Positions 45,165 to 57,312 of a stretch of DNA of 64,000 nt are shown here, one piece after another; the stretch's first letter is position 1, and every line of letters begins with the position of its first letter. This stretch comes from Enoplolaimus lenunculus (lineage: Eukaryota > Nematoda > Enoplea > Enoplida > Thoracostomopsidae): assembly GCA_030248215.1 (NCBI GenBank), contig JASANG010002996.1, positions 151,829 through 215,828 on the forward strand. Direction: 5' to 3'. The position numbers and the translations under genes were made by a program. The notes under the pieces were generated by a model that searched no databases, was not told where the DNA came from, and was given only the letters and a program-made list of their open reading frames with translations.

Positions 45165-46830
45165 TTCTAATATAAATTGTGTGGTATTTACTATGAAAGG
45201 CTAAAAACTCAGCTAATCAGTAGTATCCACAAACGAATGTGGTTAAAAAATTTGCAACACCAACATCACATGTGTACCCGAATTACGTGAGCTTAAATTA
45301 AACTTGTAAATTAGCGTAAACTGTCGATTGTCGAAAAATATATTAAGTTTCAAAAGCAAATTAGTCTCTGCTGTGCTGGAACAGTGTCCAAAATACGTAT
45401 GCTGGGCGTTCCAAGGTTAATAATGTTGAATCACTGGCTCAAAATACTATAAGTATGCAAAAGACGCCCCCCTCCCCCGAATTGGGGTGTCTGGGTGGCA
45501 CTTCCGCCGACACTGGCACAATTTCTAAGAAACAAATTTCGCAAAAAACGCATGTAAACAACGGTTTTGATTCATTTATTAAGTTTGGGCTCCAGTTGTT
45601 TTAAAAAACACCAAAACTCGAAAAGAGAATTAGGCGTTTAAAAATAGACCATAAAAATAGCGAATTTGAGTTTTAGTATATACAATAATAACAAACTAAA
45701 TTAACTTTTCTCATGCAAATATTTTCAATTTCATCTGAAATCTAATTTTGCGCTAACGTAGGCGTTTACTATCACAACTTTGCTATAGGAGCTTAACGCT
45801 CGAGCCTGAAATATGCTCTTACGTGTTGTGGAGATTCAGTAACTATGAACTCGAGTTGTAATTGTTAAAAAAGGGTGCGTTGCGTATTATTTGACGTTCA
45901 CCCATTGCGTTGAGCACTTCGTAACTCACTGTGACAATAGTCTAATTTCATTAAATTTAAGCTGAGCAATATTTAGTTCTCAGCGAAATTTTATCACGTA
46001 AGCCATTATTAGTATGAACGTATAATATTCTCCTTACTAACCAATTATTTAAACATAGCGTGTTAGCTGCCTTAAAAACCCCACACAGTTCCAATTAAAC
46101 TGAACACGCAGCGTTGAGTAGTTTGTTTACCAGGCAAAACGAAAGAAAAGAAAACACAAATCTATCATAGTAAGTATTTTATTTTAAGGCATACAAGAGA
46201 GTTTATATACGAGATTATATACCCTTCCATTAACCGGATACAGAGGGCGGACTACCCCGACTTATACGCTTCCGACGGCGATCAAAAGCAACGATTTAGT
46301 ATTAAGGTTGTAGTACTGTAATAGCGTTCGGGCTTCATTTACCGTCTTTAAAAAATTTAACGAAAAAAATAGCTACTTTTACAGAGACTAGAATTATAAC
46401 TGTGACCCACAAGGGTTGAAAGAAATTTTTCTCGCTTGCTACGGTCGTTCGTAAAAATCTTTGCTTGAAGTTATTTTGCCGTTGATTAAATGTTCTAACT
46501 ATGCTTCCGAATTAGTATACAGTTTTAGCTCCAAAAATAGCCGGATTCGCAAACAGGAATTGTTAGTAGAGAAGACAGTTAGCATTCGAGCGAGGTTATT
46601 GGACAGAGGGTGCGTGCCTTCCTCCGCCCCCGTGCAGTTGCAACCCTTAAGATAGTACTCTCTGCGTATCGTTGGTTTTAAAGCATATTAAATTGATTTC
46701 AAACCGTTTAATACAACTAGGTTTCAAGAGTAAACACTGGTTTAAACCAGAAGTGGGTGACTGCGTCACGCAATGCTTGTGGGGCTTCTTATTATTTTTT
46801 GGAGACTGAAGAACCAAAAAAACCAAACAT
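45165..46830. other. 5' flank of the kinase gene; no other gene recognised
   Basis: It would contain the promoter and any 5' untranslated exon of the kinase. No clear TATA box, initiator or CpG-rich stretch was identified. A fragment reading CCCGAATTGGGGTGTCTGGG at 45477 resembles one near 26020. Confidence 0.4.
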
Positions 46831-46832
46831 TA

Positions 46833-47165
46833 CTCCGAGCCCGAAGGCAAGGGTGGATCAGGGAGGTTCAGCCATGTAGAACAATTTTAGCTACAAGAAA
46901 ATTTTTCGCTTGCAAGTCATCGAAAAACCTTGTATGGTCGTCTTTAAAAACGTTTAGCCCCCCCATCTAGCACGGTGACCTGGCTACGCGCCTGCATTAC
47001 TCAGACACGCAGCCAGCTCGACATGCTAAAGGGAATAAAAATTTTGACGAGAAACGAGTCCAAGATTCAGATGACGTTCAAGCGATGTTGAAACTTTTCT
47101 AAACGACCGACGGGGGAAACAAAGTTTCCAGGGTAGCTCACCCTCGCCCATTGTGACTACGGACC
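46833..47165. mobile_element. Two family A MITEs facing each other
   Basis: First about 46837-46995 (reverse orientation, ending GTGACCTGGCTACGCGCC), second about 47007-47165 (GCAGCCAGCTCGACATGC to TGTGACTACGGACCG). Confidence 0.65.
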
Positions 47166-47394
47166 GTTAGCGAAATATATTTTTTCAGACTTTGTTCTGC
47201 GAAAAACGTTTTTCGCAACTGAAGTGGCCTGGCCTCAAAACACATAGCTGGATGAAATTCTATATTGACCGTAGTGTCATCCTAAACAAAAAAATAAAGC
47301 ATATGCGAAACTGAACAAGCATTCCATGTGTCGTAGTATGAACGCATCTGAATCCAAGGGGCACGTCAACCATGCCATGCGCCCCGCCCACGTC

Positions 47395-47505
47395 AACAGG
47401 GATCAAAACCAAAAATTTGAATTATGTTTTAGTACTAAAATTTACGTTTGGTCTCACTTTTAGAAACCTGGCAAATTCCGTTCGACTGAATATAATAAAA
47501 CATAA
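47395..47505. repeat. Family L fragment
   Basis: ATCAAAACCAAAAATTTGAA then AAAATTTACGTTTGGTCTCA, as at 13560. Confidence 0.45.
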
Positions 47506-47748
47506 GTGATTCCAAAATCAAACCCTAAGACGTTTGAACACAAACAGTCGTTACTCGTTCAAGCCTTCTCAAATATCATTGCAATACAAACGGCATACGA
47601 TTTGCATTCACAAATATTCGGAAAATAATCAAGATAACAGACGAAATTTCTAAGCTTTGCAGTGCCGCAAACAAACCCACGAGCAGCGTATAAGGCGATC
47701 AATAGATAGCCTAGACATGAAAAATGCACTTTTAACAAGCGATAACGG

Positions 47749-47934
47749 CCAATGTTACTTTAAGGGGCATAACAGTCGATTAAGCGTATTCCTAAGCCTA
47801 AGCCTAAGCCTAAGCGTTGCAAAAATGTGTTCCTAAGCCTAAGCTTAAGCAAAAAATGTAATCTAGAATCAATCTAAACCTACTCTTTTATGGACCCACC
47901 AGAAACCTGGACGCCTCTTAAAGTAACATGGACC
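47749..47934. mobile_element. Family C MITE, intact-looking
   Basis: GGCCAATGTTACTTTAAGGG at the left and CTCTTAAAGTAACATGGACC at the right; CCTAAGCCTAAGCCTAAGC inside. It serves as the reference for the interrupted copy at 16435. Confidence 0.88.
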
Positions 47935-48009
47935 AGACAATTAATCTTCTGGATGCATACGGAAAAAAGGTTTTTTACACGAGGGTATACCTTCTTGAAC
48001 TGAAATCTT

Positions 48010-48309
48010 AAGCTCCATCCACACGCGCAAGCTTTTGCAGCGAGAACTCGCAGCTGCAACTTGCACGAAATACTTGCAGCAGCAAGTATTTTCAAACGAA
48101 CATTCCAATTGACTAATCAAAGTGTAGGTGCGAGAAATTCAAGCGGCTTGCAACTGTGTTCACTGGTGCGAATTAAATTCAGTAGCGTGAATTCGATGTG
48201 AATAATTTGCTGCTGCAATAACTTCAAAGCTGCTTTGTTACCATACTTGCACATACAAGTTGGACGTGAAGGTTTTTGCTGCAAAAACTTGCACGTGTGA
48301 ATTGGATTT
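48010..48309. mobile_element. Family G MITE
   Basis: AAGCTCCATCCACACGCG at the left and CGTGTGAATTGGATTTT at the right. Internal GCAGCTGCAACTTGCACG is shared with 42430 and 56999. Confidence 0.75.
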
Positions 48310-49431
48310 TAGCTACGTTCCTGAACGAAAACCCTGAAACAAACAACTTTAAGAATTTTAATTATTTACACAGAAAGCTGGAACTTTTTTAACGAAACTG
48401 ACCTATAAAAACGTGCCCGAAATTAAAATTCAATCGCTTTGCTGCATTCTATAAATTTGACCACAAGTAAATTTTAGAACAAAGGTTTGACAAACAACTT
48501 GCGAAAAAGCACATTCACACGTAGTTTGCAGCGTTATTGCGATATATAATAAATTGAACAGCAGGGGATAATACAACGCAAGCGTGGTTAAAAATAAACA
48601 ATCAAATTATACCAGACGAACTTTAAGGGCGGATCCGCGGTGCGTCCATCGGGTGCCTGTCAACCCCGTTCGTTTCAAGTACCTTTTTTGGCCATTATGG
48701 AATAACAACCTTTAAGTTCGACAGCATCAGATGAATGAATGTGTCAAAATATTGCCATGGTTCCATGGATCCCAATCTGTGAAGCCCCTTAAATTTTTTC
48801 TGGATCCGGCCCTATGCCTGTAGGCAACATCGCCGCAGGTAAGCCCAACTCCCTTAACAAAACATTCATGGCATTCCTGGACTGAATTGATACCAGATCC
48901 CTGTAGCCCCCCGTAAACAAGGGCTTAGCCACGATTGCATTTCATGACGAGATAAATTCATTTAAATATTTTTGCGAGTAAGCGAAACGAGCGAGAAAAT
49001 TTTTTTGACCTGTACAGTAGTTATTCGACAACTTAGGGGATATATCACCCATACCCTCGCGTTGTGTACGTTTCTGTCCATAAAATGTTTACACCCCCAT
49101 TACCATGTTGCGTTTGACTTTCAGAGGTCTGGAATTCATGGCACATTCTGAATAAAACCAGCACGTAAGAAACGTTCTATATTGGTCCCTGAAACGAATG
49201 TAAGCCCAGTTTTTAAAATTAAGAAAATTTTCAGGTCTTAAGGTCTCCCCAATGGGGACTTTGTGATCAACTATTCGTTCAAATCTTTATACAATTTTCT
49301 GATCGCAAAAATTTTAATACTACGTATTCTACTCAGGTATTTTGAACATTTTCGTCAAAACGTTTTTCAGCCCCAACGGAAACTTCGCAAAATCAAAAAT
49401 TTTAAAATTTTATAATTTAAAATTGGCACAG
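48310..49431. other. No recognised feature
   Basis: AT-rich sequence with CCC-rich patches. A possible acceptor TTTTCAG at 49237 opens a 34-codon frame, too weak to call. Confidence 0.35.
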
Positions 49432-49558
49432 AGTGATTTCGGGACGGCGACAAATCACGTATTTGACCAGTTGGGCAAGCAAGCGCCGGCTGAAGGAGAT
49501 AACCGAAAACACCCGAATGATTTGGACCGGTTGGTTGTAAGAAGCTCAAACACATACG
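49432..49558 (+). CDS. Unidentified coding-like exon upstream of the kinase gene
   Basis: Acceptor AAATTGGCACAG, 42 open codons (SDFGTATNHVFDQLGKQAPA, then EGDNRKHPNDLDRLVVRSSN) and a possible donor TACG|GTAAAA. The composition is richer in G and C than the AT-rich sequence on either side, which is why it stands out. It is divergent from the kinase start (45164). The protein is not recognised, and the reverse strand is also open over most of this length, so the call is weak. Confidence 0.25.
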
Positions 49559-50036
49559 GTAAAAATTTTAAATACCCGACCATTTTTGGACAAAATCCGG
49601 TTGTTGGAAAATAACTGACTATATAAACCCAATGCTCGGGTCGAAAAAATGAAGTAATGCTAATTGAAAAGAAATGTTTATCCTGATACCCATAATCTTA
49701 GTACATGGATTGTAATGATTTCATACAGATTAAATAGAAATAATTTCGTTGAAGTATCAGAAATTGCGTAAGGTTAAAAAAGATGGTGGCTATATTTCTG
49801 GTATTTCATTCGGTAGTTACCGGTTCCTGTTCAAGTTGCAAATTCAATATTCATTTGCGTCTCTGTCAAATTCCGATACTGCCAAAAAAGGGCACAGACA
49901 GGGTTTCAGTTCGGGAGGAAATCACTTTGTCTAACAGCCTCTGCAAAAACAACGTTTGTTCGAGTATTTCCACAAATTTGGGGGTGTAAAATTTCCATAT
50001 AACCCAGTTGTATAAGTCTCTGCAAATATCGTCCGG

Positions 50037-50327
50037 CAGGGTACAATCGGATAGATAGTAAAAATAACGAAAACGGATAGTGATCGAAATAACCGAAACG
50101 GAACAAAAACGGATATTGAAATACGAAAGTTTAAATCATGTTTTGTTTTTCTGCCAACACAACTGAAACGCGCAAATATTCACTGGGTTTTCCAAAATTT
50201 AAAAAAAACAATGGTGGATGCGCCGAAATTTTTAAGATTTTTGATGAATTTTGTGAATTTTTAATTCACTTCGAACAATTGCAGCATATCTACAATGAAA
50301 AATTGCCAGATCTTCGGTTATACCCTG
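50037..50327. mobile_element. hAT-like element (family H), diverged
   Basis: CAGGGTACAATCGGATAG at the left and CTTCGGTTATACCCTG at the right. Flanking octamers TCGTCCGG and GTGTACGG agree at only 5 of 8 places. AACGG.TATTGAA.TA.AAAG inside recurs at 9992, 35520 and 58700. Confidence 0.6.
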
Positions 50328-50699
50328 GTGTACGGGCAATATTTCGGCTACAAAATCTGGTGACTTTAACAACAGCCAGCGCTTGCGTGCAGTCACTGAA
50401 TAGGTCAGTGAACCTAAAAATCTGTCTCAATTTATAGAACAAAATCAATTTGTGACATCCCCATATCAAAAATATTTTGAGCACATTTTTGAGATATACC
50501 ACCAGAGTTTGAAACCTGAACCAAAAAGTTCCATATTTTTGTTTCAGACCCTTACCAGTTTGGAAATCCTAACTATGCGCTTGCTAAAATCTAAGATTAT
50601 GTGTATATATAGTCTGTTTTTTAAATAAAACTAAAACAAAATTGATTTTAAGAAAGTCGAACACATGTACCGTTTGATAACTAATCTAATTACACATAA

Positions 50700-50990
50700 T
50701 CCTGTATGCTTGAGGCCTCCTAAACAAGCGTTCACAAAAAGCCAACAACTTCGCCGGCGACTTGTGCCCCCATCCAACGGCGGTGGATCCGTAACGGGCC
50801 ACCAGGACTCGGCCACCCCAAAGATCGATACCAATATTTATTGTTTAAGTTTAGTATTCAAATTGCGTTTGGTTTCTTTTGCTCGCTTCGCTCGTGAGCA
50901 CTTGCACTATTACAAAATACACTACACCCCGCGTCAAAATTTTTTTGAATCCGTCACTGGATCTACCCATTATATGGCTTAGAGCGCTAT
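50700..50990. repeat. Family L repeat
   Basis: CCCCATCCAACGGCGGTGG, CAAATTGCGTTTGGTTTC and the end AATCCGTCACTGGATC. A 105-codon frame here is repeat-derived. Confidence 0.5.
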
Positions 50991-51229
50991 AATTCAATAT
51001 TTTTAAAATAATATCAACTAAAACAAAAGGTGTCGAGTGTTTTTAGTTTCAATTTAAAATTTTTCATTTCTTACTCTGTTAATACTTGTAACTTAAATAG
51101 AATGCTTTAGACTGTTTTTGAAAGCTAATCTCGACGAAAGCACAACATATCATGACAGTGAATGCAATGAGAGATGCAAACAATTTACCAAAACCAAAAA
51201 ATCATTTCAACTTGTCATATATATGTTTG

Positions 51230-51396
51230 AAATTCCGAAGCCTAAGCTAAAGCCTAAGCCTAAGCGTAACAATGAGCGTATGCGTAAGCCTAAGCAAGCC
51301 TAATTTCCTTAGCAAAAAAATAGTCTAAAGCTTAAGCTTATCCTATTACACTCCCACAGAAAAATGTTTCGACTCACTGATTTTTACATGGGCCGA
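51230..51396. mobile_element. Family B MITE
   Basis: GCCTAAGCCTAAGCG hexamers, TAGTCTAAAGCTTAAGCTTA, and the right end TGATTTTTACATGGGCC. Confidence 0.65.
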
Positions 51397-51718
51397 AAGT
51401 TGCCACGTATTCAATTAGATAAGACGGGCCCTGTCGACGGCCACGGCCTTAAACAAATTTTGTGACCCCTTTTAGCCTGATGGCCTAATTATTCGGGCCA
51501 TCTTTCGAATACACTAATGGATTCCCGAAAGTTTAGCTTCAGACATTTAAAAACCTTCGGCAGGGGCACAAAACCGGAACTGAAGTCGCTAAGCAGTTTG
51601 TAAGGTGTCTTGCTATGATTGATAAAAGTCACAGTAACAAAATGTATTGAACTTTAAAATTTGAGCTATAAACATATTTTAAAATATTTCCAGGAATCAA
51701 ATTCAGTTCAAAGATTTA

Positions 51719-52157
51719 GGGTGACGCTGTACTTGTCGTGCGGCGCAGTCAGTCGCCGTGCGTCACCATGCGTTGCGGTATGTCATCGTACGGTATCGCA
51801 CGCGATTGTAAGCATGTGAGACATGGTTGTCCGTTATGTGCACATGAAATATAGTGCAATGCACTATATGTATGCTAGCTGGCAGCATATGATCGACATA
51901 TACAGCCGACGATAGAAACAGTTGGAGAGGCGGACTGCGTGGCGCAGTGGTAGTGTATTCGCTTGAGGATCCGTAGGGTGAGAGTTCGATCTTCGCTCCG
52001 GAGGCCCGCTTTTTCAGCTGCTTGGTAGAAAGGTCTGATATCCTTCAGTTCCAACCTAGACTGACAGCGATCAATTTGCGTATTATACCGAACGATGACG
52101 GACAGAGACGTACGGCGACGGACGTCAGCACACTATGACGCACGATGACGTGCCGCA
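51719..52157. mobile_element. Family E MITE, interrupted by a tRNA-like sequence
   Basis: GGGTGACGCTGTACTTGTCG at the left and GCACGATGACGTGCCGC at the right, with GC-rich GACGGAC units at both sides of an unrelated middle. Confidence 0.65.
51930..52012 (+). repeat. tRNA-like sequence, probable SINE head
   Basis: TGGCGCAGTGG (51940-51950) fits the tRNA A box and GAGTTCGATCT (51982-51992) fits the B box, with normal spacing for an internal pol III promoter. I could not fold a sound anticodon arm or a closed acceptor stem, so a tRNA-derived SINE or tRNA relic is likelier than a working tRNA gene. Confidence 0.55.
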
Positions 52158-52174
52158 ACCAAAATTTCTCGTTG

Positions 52175-52253
52175 CAAAATAACACGTGACAATTGCAGCC
52201 GCAAGTTCTCGCTGCAATAAGTTCAACTCTTGAACGTGTGAATAAAGTTTACT
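52175..52253. mobile_element. Family G fragment
   Basis: GCAGCCGCAAGTTCTCGCTG and GAACGTGTGAATAAAG match a G right end only. Confidence 0.6.
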
Positions 52254-52338
52254 AACGTTAACGTGGTTTAACTTTAAACATCTTATAAAATACAAATTTT
52301 AAAAATGAGAGAGAATTCAATTAAAGTACTCGTTTGTA

Positions 52339-52532
52339 GCCGGCCCGTAGCCAGCTCGTTGTGCTCGGAGAGGCTAAAAAATTTTCAGGACAGGCATAGA
52401 AGGGTGTTCAATGACTTACAAGCAATCTTGAAAATTTTCCAGGAAGGACCAAAAATTTTGCAAGGGGCCAAAAATTTTCTGGGGGGGGGGCGGCTGACAC
52501 CCTTTCCCTCTGGCCCTCCTTGGCTACGGGCC
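52339..52532. mobile_element. Family A MITE
   Basis: GGCCCGTAGCCAGCTCG at the left and CTTGGCTACGGGCCCGG at the right. The CCAAAAATTTT segment is duplicated, making it longer than other copies. Confidence 0.85.
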
Positions 52533-52896
52533 CGGTTTGAAGGTTGTAAATTTTGACTTCAACTTCCACTAAATTGGCAAACAACACAACACGTCCAAAA
52601 CCATTGAATAAAAACTGCAACAAAAGCATTTGTCTTATAGGCAGGGCTGGGGTGTAACATTCCACCCACGTCCTACAAGCGACATCGTTTTTGATGGTGT
52701 AAACAAACAGTAAACACAATGAAAGCCGCACGTCCTGGCAACGATTGGTGTTACGAGCTAAAAATAGACACGCGTCTAAAACAAATAAGACACTATCCGT
52801 AAAGCAAAACTCATCTTAAGAGCGGATACGGGGCGCCCATGCAGTGGTCTGTCTGCTTTGTCGTCTGAGTTAAAAGTTCTTATTGTGTTGAACGCG

Positions 52897-53347
52897 AATC
52901 TACGACAATTTATCGGCCGACAACTTGCTGTCAGACGGTGTTCTAAAGCCTATAAATAGATCTAAGCATAATTTTAAGCGTTGCACTATAGTTGACGTCC
53001 GGCGCCGTCCGTCACCGTGCGTCACCCGTACGGCGCCGTGAGTCACCGTACGTCACCCGTACGGCACCGTCCGTCACCGTTCTTATCATGCATTATCGTA
53101 CGGGAGTTATTTGCATACGACACCGCACGGTGACGGACGGCGCCGCCCGTTAACAGACGGTACCGTTCGGGTGACGCACGGTTCCGGACGCCGCAGCACG
53201 GCAACAAAAGTATAGCGCAACCCTAAACGTAATCCTAAGCCTAAGCTTAAGCCTAACATAATGATGGGTGACGAATTGTCGAGTCGAAGAAATTTCGTAT
53301 TACAAGTTGTCGGTCGACGAGTTGTTGGGCGACGAATTGTCGTGATA
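52897..53347. mobile_element. Family F MITE, split by a family E MITE
   Basis: CTACGACAATTTATCGGCCG at the left and GGGCGACGAATTGTCGTG at the right. The TTAGGC core is cut at 52978-53223. Confidence 0.8.
52978..53223. mobile_element. Family E MITE nested in family F, with TAA duplication
   Basis: GCGTTGCACTATAGTTGACG at the left and AAGTATAGCGCAACCC at the right, flanked by TAA on both sides (52975-52977, 53224-53226). A 3-base TWA duplication is the habit of PIF/Harbinger elements; superfamily is inferred from this only. Confidence 0.82.
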
Positions 53348-54130
53348 CCGTTGAACCGGTACTATAAAATGCCGATTTCGATGTCAAGATACTAATGACG
53401 GAACGATACCAATACTTTGACTTGTACATCATACAGCAATCCTTACAATTTTGAAAAAAATAAACCTGACTAATGGAGATATTACCCACTTTCGTGCCCT
53501 GCAATCCAGCCCCCCCCCGCTATATTCTCATCCGCACCGTGATGACCATATGCTAAAGAGTTATATTTAACTCGATTAGTCTGAGAATACAGTAAAATTA
53601 AGAGCACCGTCATCTGTATGCTGTCAAAAATATCGTTTTCAAAATCCGACCCCAATATAATTCGTTCAACAACACTTTTCAACTGATGCTTAAACCTTTC
53701 TCACATGAATATTTTCTATTTTATCTGATATCTATAACTTCAAATCTTACTGACGCTCATATACTGTATTTTGGTCGTACCGTAATACAACGTATCTTGG
53801 ATCCACCTTTATGGATTAATATGCTTCTGAATCAGCATGCAACTTGTGGACAGAAATGGAAAGAAGGACGGTTTTTCGGCTCCCAATTTTCCCTCAGTGA
53901 CATCTTGACCTTGGTGCGGCATAAGGCAGGGTCGTGTATGGCCCTCACTACCTTGATTGACAATACAAACATCATTAGGTGACAAATTAATTCATCACAA
54001 CAGATAAGCTTTCCTGAAAATTTTCTGCAATTTTAGAAGATAACTGATTGTGTCCAAACTGCGAGTCGCCACATATTCACCGTATTAATATCAAAGTTGG
54101 ACAAAAACTCGATTAACAATTCCTTTAACA
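53348..54130. other. No recognised gene
   Basis: A 98-codon plus-strand frame at 53686-53982 is not supported by any domain or splice signal I could verify. Confidence 0.35.
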
Positions 54131-54302
54131 CATCGGCCCGTGTTTAAAGATCAGGGTCGAAACGTTTTTCTGCGGGACTGCCATAGAGTAAACTTAAGCT
54201 GTAAATATATTTTTTGCTTAGGCTTCGGCATTAGCTCATTCTTACACTTAGACTTAGGCTTTGTAATATGCTTATACTACTGTTACGGTCCTGTTCTATA
54301 CA
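54131..54302. mobile_element. Family B MITE
   Basis: ATCGGCCCGTGTTTAAAG ATCAGG-type left end and CCTGTTCTATACATTGACC right end. Confidence 0.7.
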
Positions 54303-54751
54303 TTGACCAATACATCTGCACAACAACCATTATCTTTCAAAGCTACTCTCTCCGCATCGGCTTACAGTCTTTTGGACGCTTCCGTAGCATAGTTACTTCT
54401 ATCTCATTATTGCTTGAAGATATACAAATGTAAGGGTAAACATTATAACATTTTCTGTTGCATTATTTACACGGCGTTTACAATAGGTTAAACTTAACAT
54501 ATATATCTTAAATTTTTTAAAGTAAAGTTAAAATAAATTTTTCAAAGTCAAGTTAAAAATAGTCATTTCTGCAAACTTCACAGTTTAAGCCTACAGTTTT
54601 AATAAAGTGAAATAATTTTCTCTCTTCACAAGTACTATCACTATTTTGATTAATTACTAGGGACGTAGTACTAAGGGATAACCAGCATTCTACACCCGTG
54701 AACAGACCGAAGCCGTTGCAGGACTGGTAAGCTTTACCAAGAGTGGTTAAT

Positions 54752-55025
54752 GACAAGAGTGTGCACCCCTGGGGGTCCCGCATGGTACCAAATGTACCGC
54801 CGGGTGTTGAGTTTTTGGCCGACCCCCTTGTTTAGAGGGAGGTCGCTATCACATGAATCCCCCAAATTAAACTACAAGGGTAACAGGTTTGACGCCGCAT
54901 ACATAAAGTGTCATGGCTCGCAATGGTTGTACCCCCTATAAATAAAGGAAGCTATCGCAAAAACGCAACGCGTGCCGGGTACATTCTTTTCTACACAGAA
55001 TGTACACAGTTGCACACTCTTGTTA
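54752..55025. mobile_element. Family K MITE
   Basis: ACAAGAGTGTGCACCCCTGG at the left and CAGTTGCACACTCTTGTT at the right. It includes GGCCGACCCCCTTGTTTAGA. Confidence 0.8.
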
Positions 55026-55072
55026 AATAGTGATTTTCCACTCTTGGCTTTGCCAAGAGTGAATGATCAAAG

Positions 55073-55253
55073 ACAAGAGTGTGCAAGTGTCGGATTTCGC
55101 GTGGCACACAATGTTTCAGTACACTTTACGTTTTGGCTGTACCCGCTTATTTAGGCGGTGGATGATGTCACATATTAATAATATACCTAGAATTTCAAAG
55201 CTGGGCATATTCATTTGCGCACAGAATGTAACCAGTTACACACCCCTGTTTGT
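55073..55253. mobile_element. Shorter family K MITE next to the previous copy
   Basis: ACAAGAGTGTGCAAGTGTCG at the left and CCAGTTACACACCCCTGT at the right, in the same orientation, lacking part of the interior. Confidence 0.7.
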
Positions 55254-55259
55254 ATATCA

Positions 55260-55750
55260 CTCACTCTTAGCTTTACCGATTTAACCTATATGACTGTTTA
55301 TTAAAAGCCAATTTTTTTCGTAGTTCACTGCTTCTCACACAAGTATTTAGAAAAACGTTATATCCGACTAAACTAAAATCCTTATTACGCCATCTGTTTA
55401 TTACTAAAATATGATTTGAATCAAATAAAGCTAATCGGATATACATCCGCTTACCTTTCAACTTCAAATTCCGGTTGAATACAGTACAATTATATCGCTG
55501 TTGTAAGCAATTGTGACCAAACGTTTGAATTCAACAATTTAGAACAGTACCAAAATTACTGAAACATAAGACAATTATTGTTAAGGTTATTATAGAATAA
55601 GACACCTGAAATAGTAAAGACTTATAACACCGGTGAACACGTATGGTTAGTAGCGGATAGATCAGAAGCGCCATACTTTTCATGGTCGCCAAATAGAGAT
55701 TACATAATCCGCCGGACTGATCCAAAACCAATATTTTGTATTAAGATTTA
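55260..55750. other. No recognised feature
   Basis: AT-rich sequence with short frames only. Confidence 0.35.
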
Positions 55751-55754
55751 CTTC

Positions 55755-55850
55755 GATTAACTTACAAGCAAGGTTGAAAAGTTTCTAGAGGCAGCAAAAT
55801 TTGTTCAGGTGAGGCTGAGCCCCCTCTGGCCTCGGTTTAGCTACGGCGCG
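55755..55850. mobile_element. Family A fragment
   Basis: AACTTACAAGCAAGGTTGAA to GTTTAGCTACGGCGCG; the left half is missing. Confidence 0.6.
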
Positions 55851-56100
55851 AATTACGCATCTTGATTTCACACCACAAATCTGTCAATCTGTCAAAAAGT
55901 CAAACCATTTTGCTGGTTTGTACCCAACGATTTCAAGTCTAAACCGAAATGTATCAACACAACAAATTCCAGTTGTTTAACTTAAAGGTCCAGGATAAAT
56001 TACTCGACCTCCGCAACCAAAAATTGCTAGTAGGAAACCTGCAAGATATAAGCAAGAATCAAGAAAAATTGCTAAGATTGAAGTCTTTAATGCGTTCGTT

Positions 56101-56266
56101 CAGGCCCGTAGCCAGCTCACCTTGCTAGTGTGGGGGCTAAAAAATTTTCAGGAGAGGCATTTAATAGTTTTCAATGACTTACAAGCAAGGTTGAAAATCT
56201 TCTAGGGTGCCAAAATTTTTCCAGGGGGGCTGAGCATCCCTGGCCCATCCTTGGCTACGCGCCCGA
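56101..56266. mobile_element. Family A MITE, best-kept copy
   Basis: AGGCCCGTAGCCAGCTCACC at the left and CCTTGGCTACGCGCCCG at the right. CAATGACTTACAAGCAAGG and CCAAAATTTTTCCAGGGGGG are clean here. Confidence 0.88.
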
Positions 56267-56998
56267 GTGTGTGGAAACAGTACTAGATCGGGTCACTGGG
56301 AGATGGTGAAAATATTCGTATAGGAAGATGCGGCTCCCTACGCGTATTTGGGACTGTGAGATAAGGTTCATTCGCAACAGTAAAATGGTTGTTTGACTTT
56401 TGGTTTTATTTTAAGTCGGTTCATATTTGAAAAAATGTATTTAAACAAAACCGAAATTTGATGCAGACAACATCTGCCATATTTACAGGCTAAAACCTAA
56501 GTAGCATAGTCGTAAAAAGGGGTCACTATGGATCTGCCAGAATAACTTTCGTGCACCATGTTACAATTAATCAGCCGGGCAATGTTGACCTAACTGTAGG
56601 AACAAATAGAAATTTAGAATTTTTGCACTTTTTGTAATATATTATCTATTAAGCGTATGGGTGCCAATCACGAGAGGGGTTGGGGGGGTCACTGACCGCC
56701 CACTTTTTGAGTATAAATCTTGGTAGGCGTTTTTGACCCCCGCTTTAAAAAGACAAAAAACTTGACGGTATTATTTGAACCTAAAACGTCTGACAGGCTC
56801 GTAGCTATATATGTTGGGTTAATGCTAAAAAGTTACCTGGTAAATTTCTGTCAAGGTAAAGTCAAAATTTAGCAAAATTCGTTCGCTTTACCAAATTGTG
56901 GCTTGATCACATCGCTTTTTGAACAGTGTGAACATGTCTAAATTACTGAATTGACCCCCTCAGTTTTGAAAATAGATTAACGCCCATGGTTAAATTAA

Positions 56999-57267
56999 GG
57001 CCTATTCACACGTGCAATTTTTTGCTGCGAGAACTTGTAGCTCCAACTTGCACTTGCAAGTTTTTTCCAAAATCCTGTTCGAAAAAGTTGCAGCTGCAAA
57101 TAATTCATTAAAAATCAAAGCTATAGTTCACATGTACGAATAACTAATGGAATTTCAATGAACTTATTGCACCCGCTTTCTCATTGGCCGCTGAAAAAAT
57201 GCAAGTTCTGCGTGAAATTTGCAGCTGCAAGTTCTCGCAGCAAAAACCTGAACGTGTGAATAGGGCT
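56999..57267. mobile_element. Family G MITE
   Basis: GGCCTATTCACACGTGCAA at the left and GAACGTGTGAATAGGGC at the right. GCTGCGAGAACTTG at the left pairs with CAAGTTCTCGCAGC at the right. Confidence 0.85.
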
Positions 57268-57312
57268 TTACATTTCGTTGGTTTCAGATTTCGTATAAGG
57301 AACAAACGCTTA

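Noticed and set aside
51930-52012. Functional tRNA gene
   Set aside because: A and B boxes are present, but the anticodon arm and acceptor stem do not pair convincingly.
53686-53982. 98-codon plus-strand frame
   Set aside because: Some protein-like stretches, but no family match and no supported splice sites.
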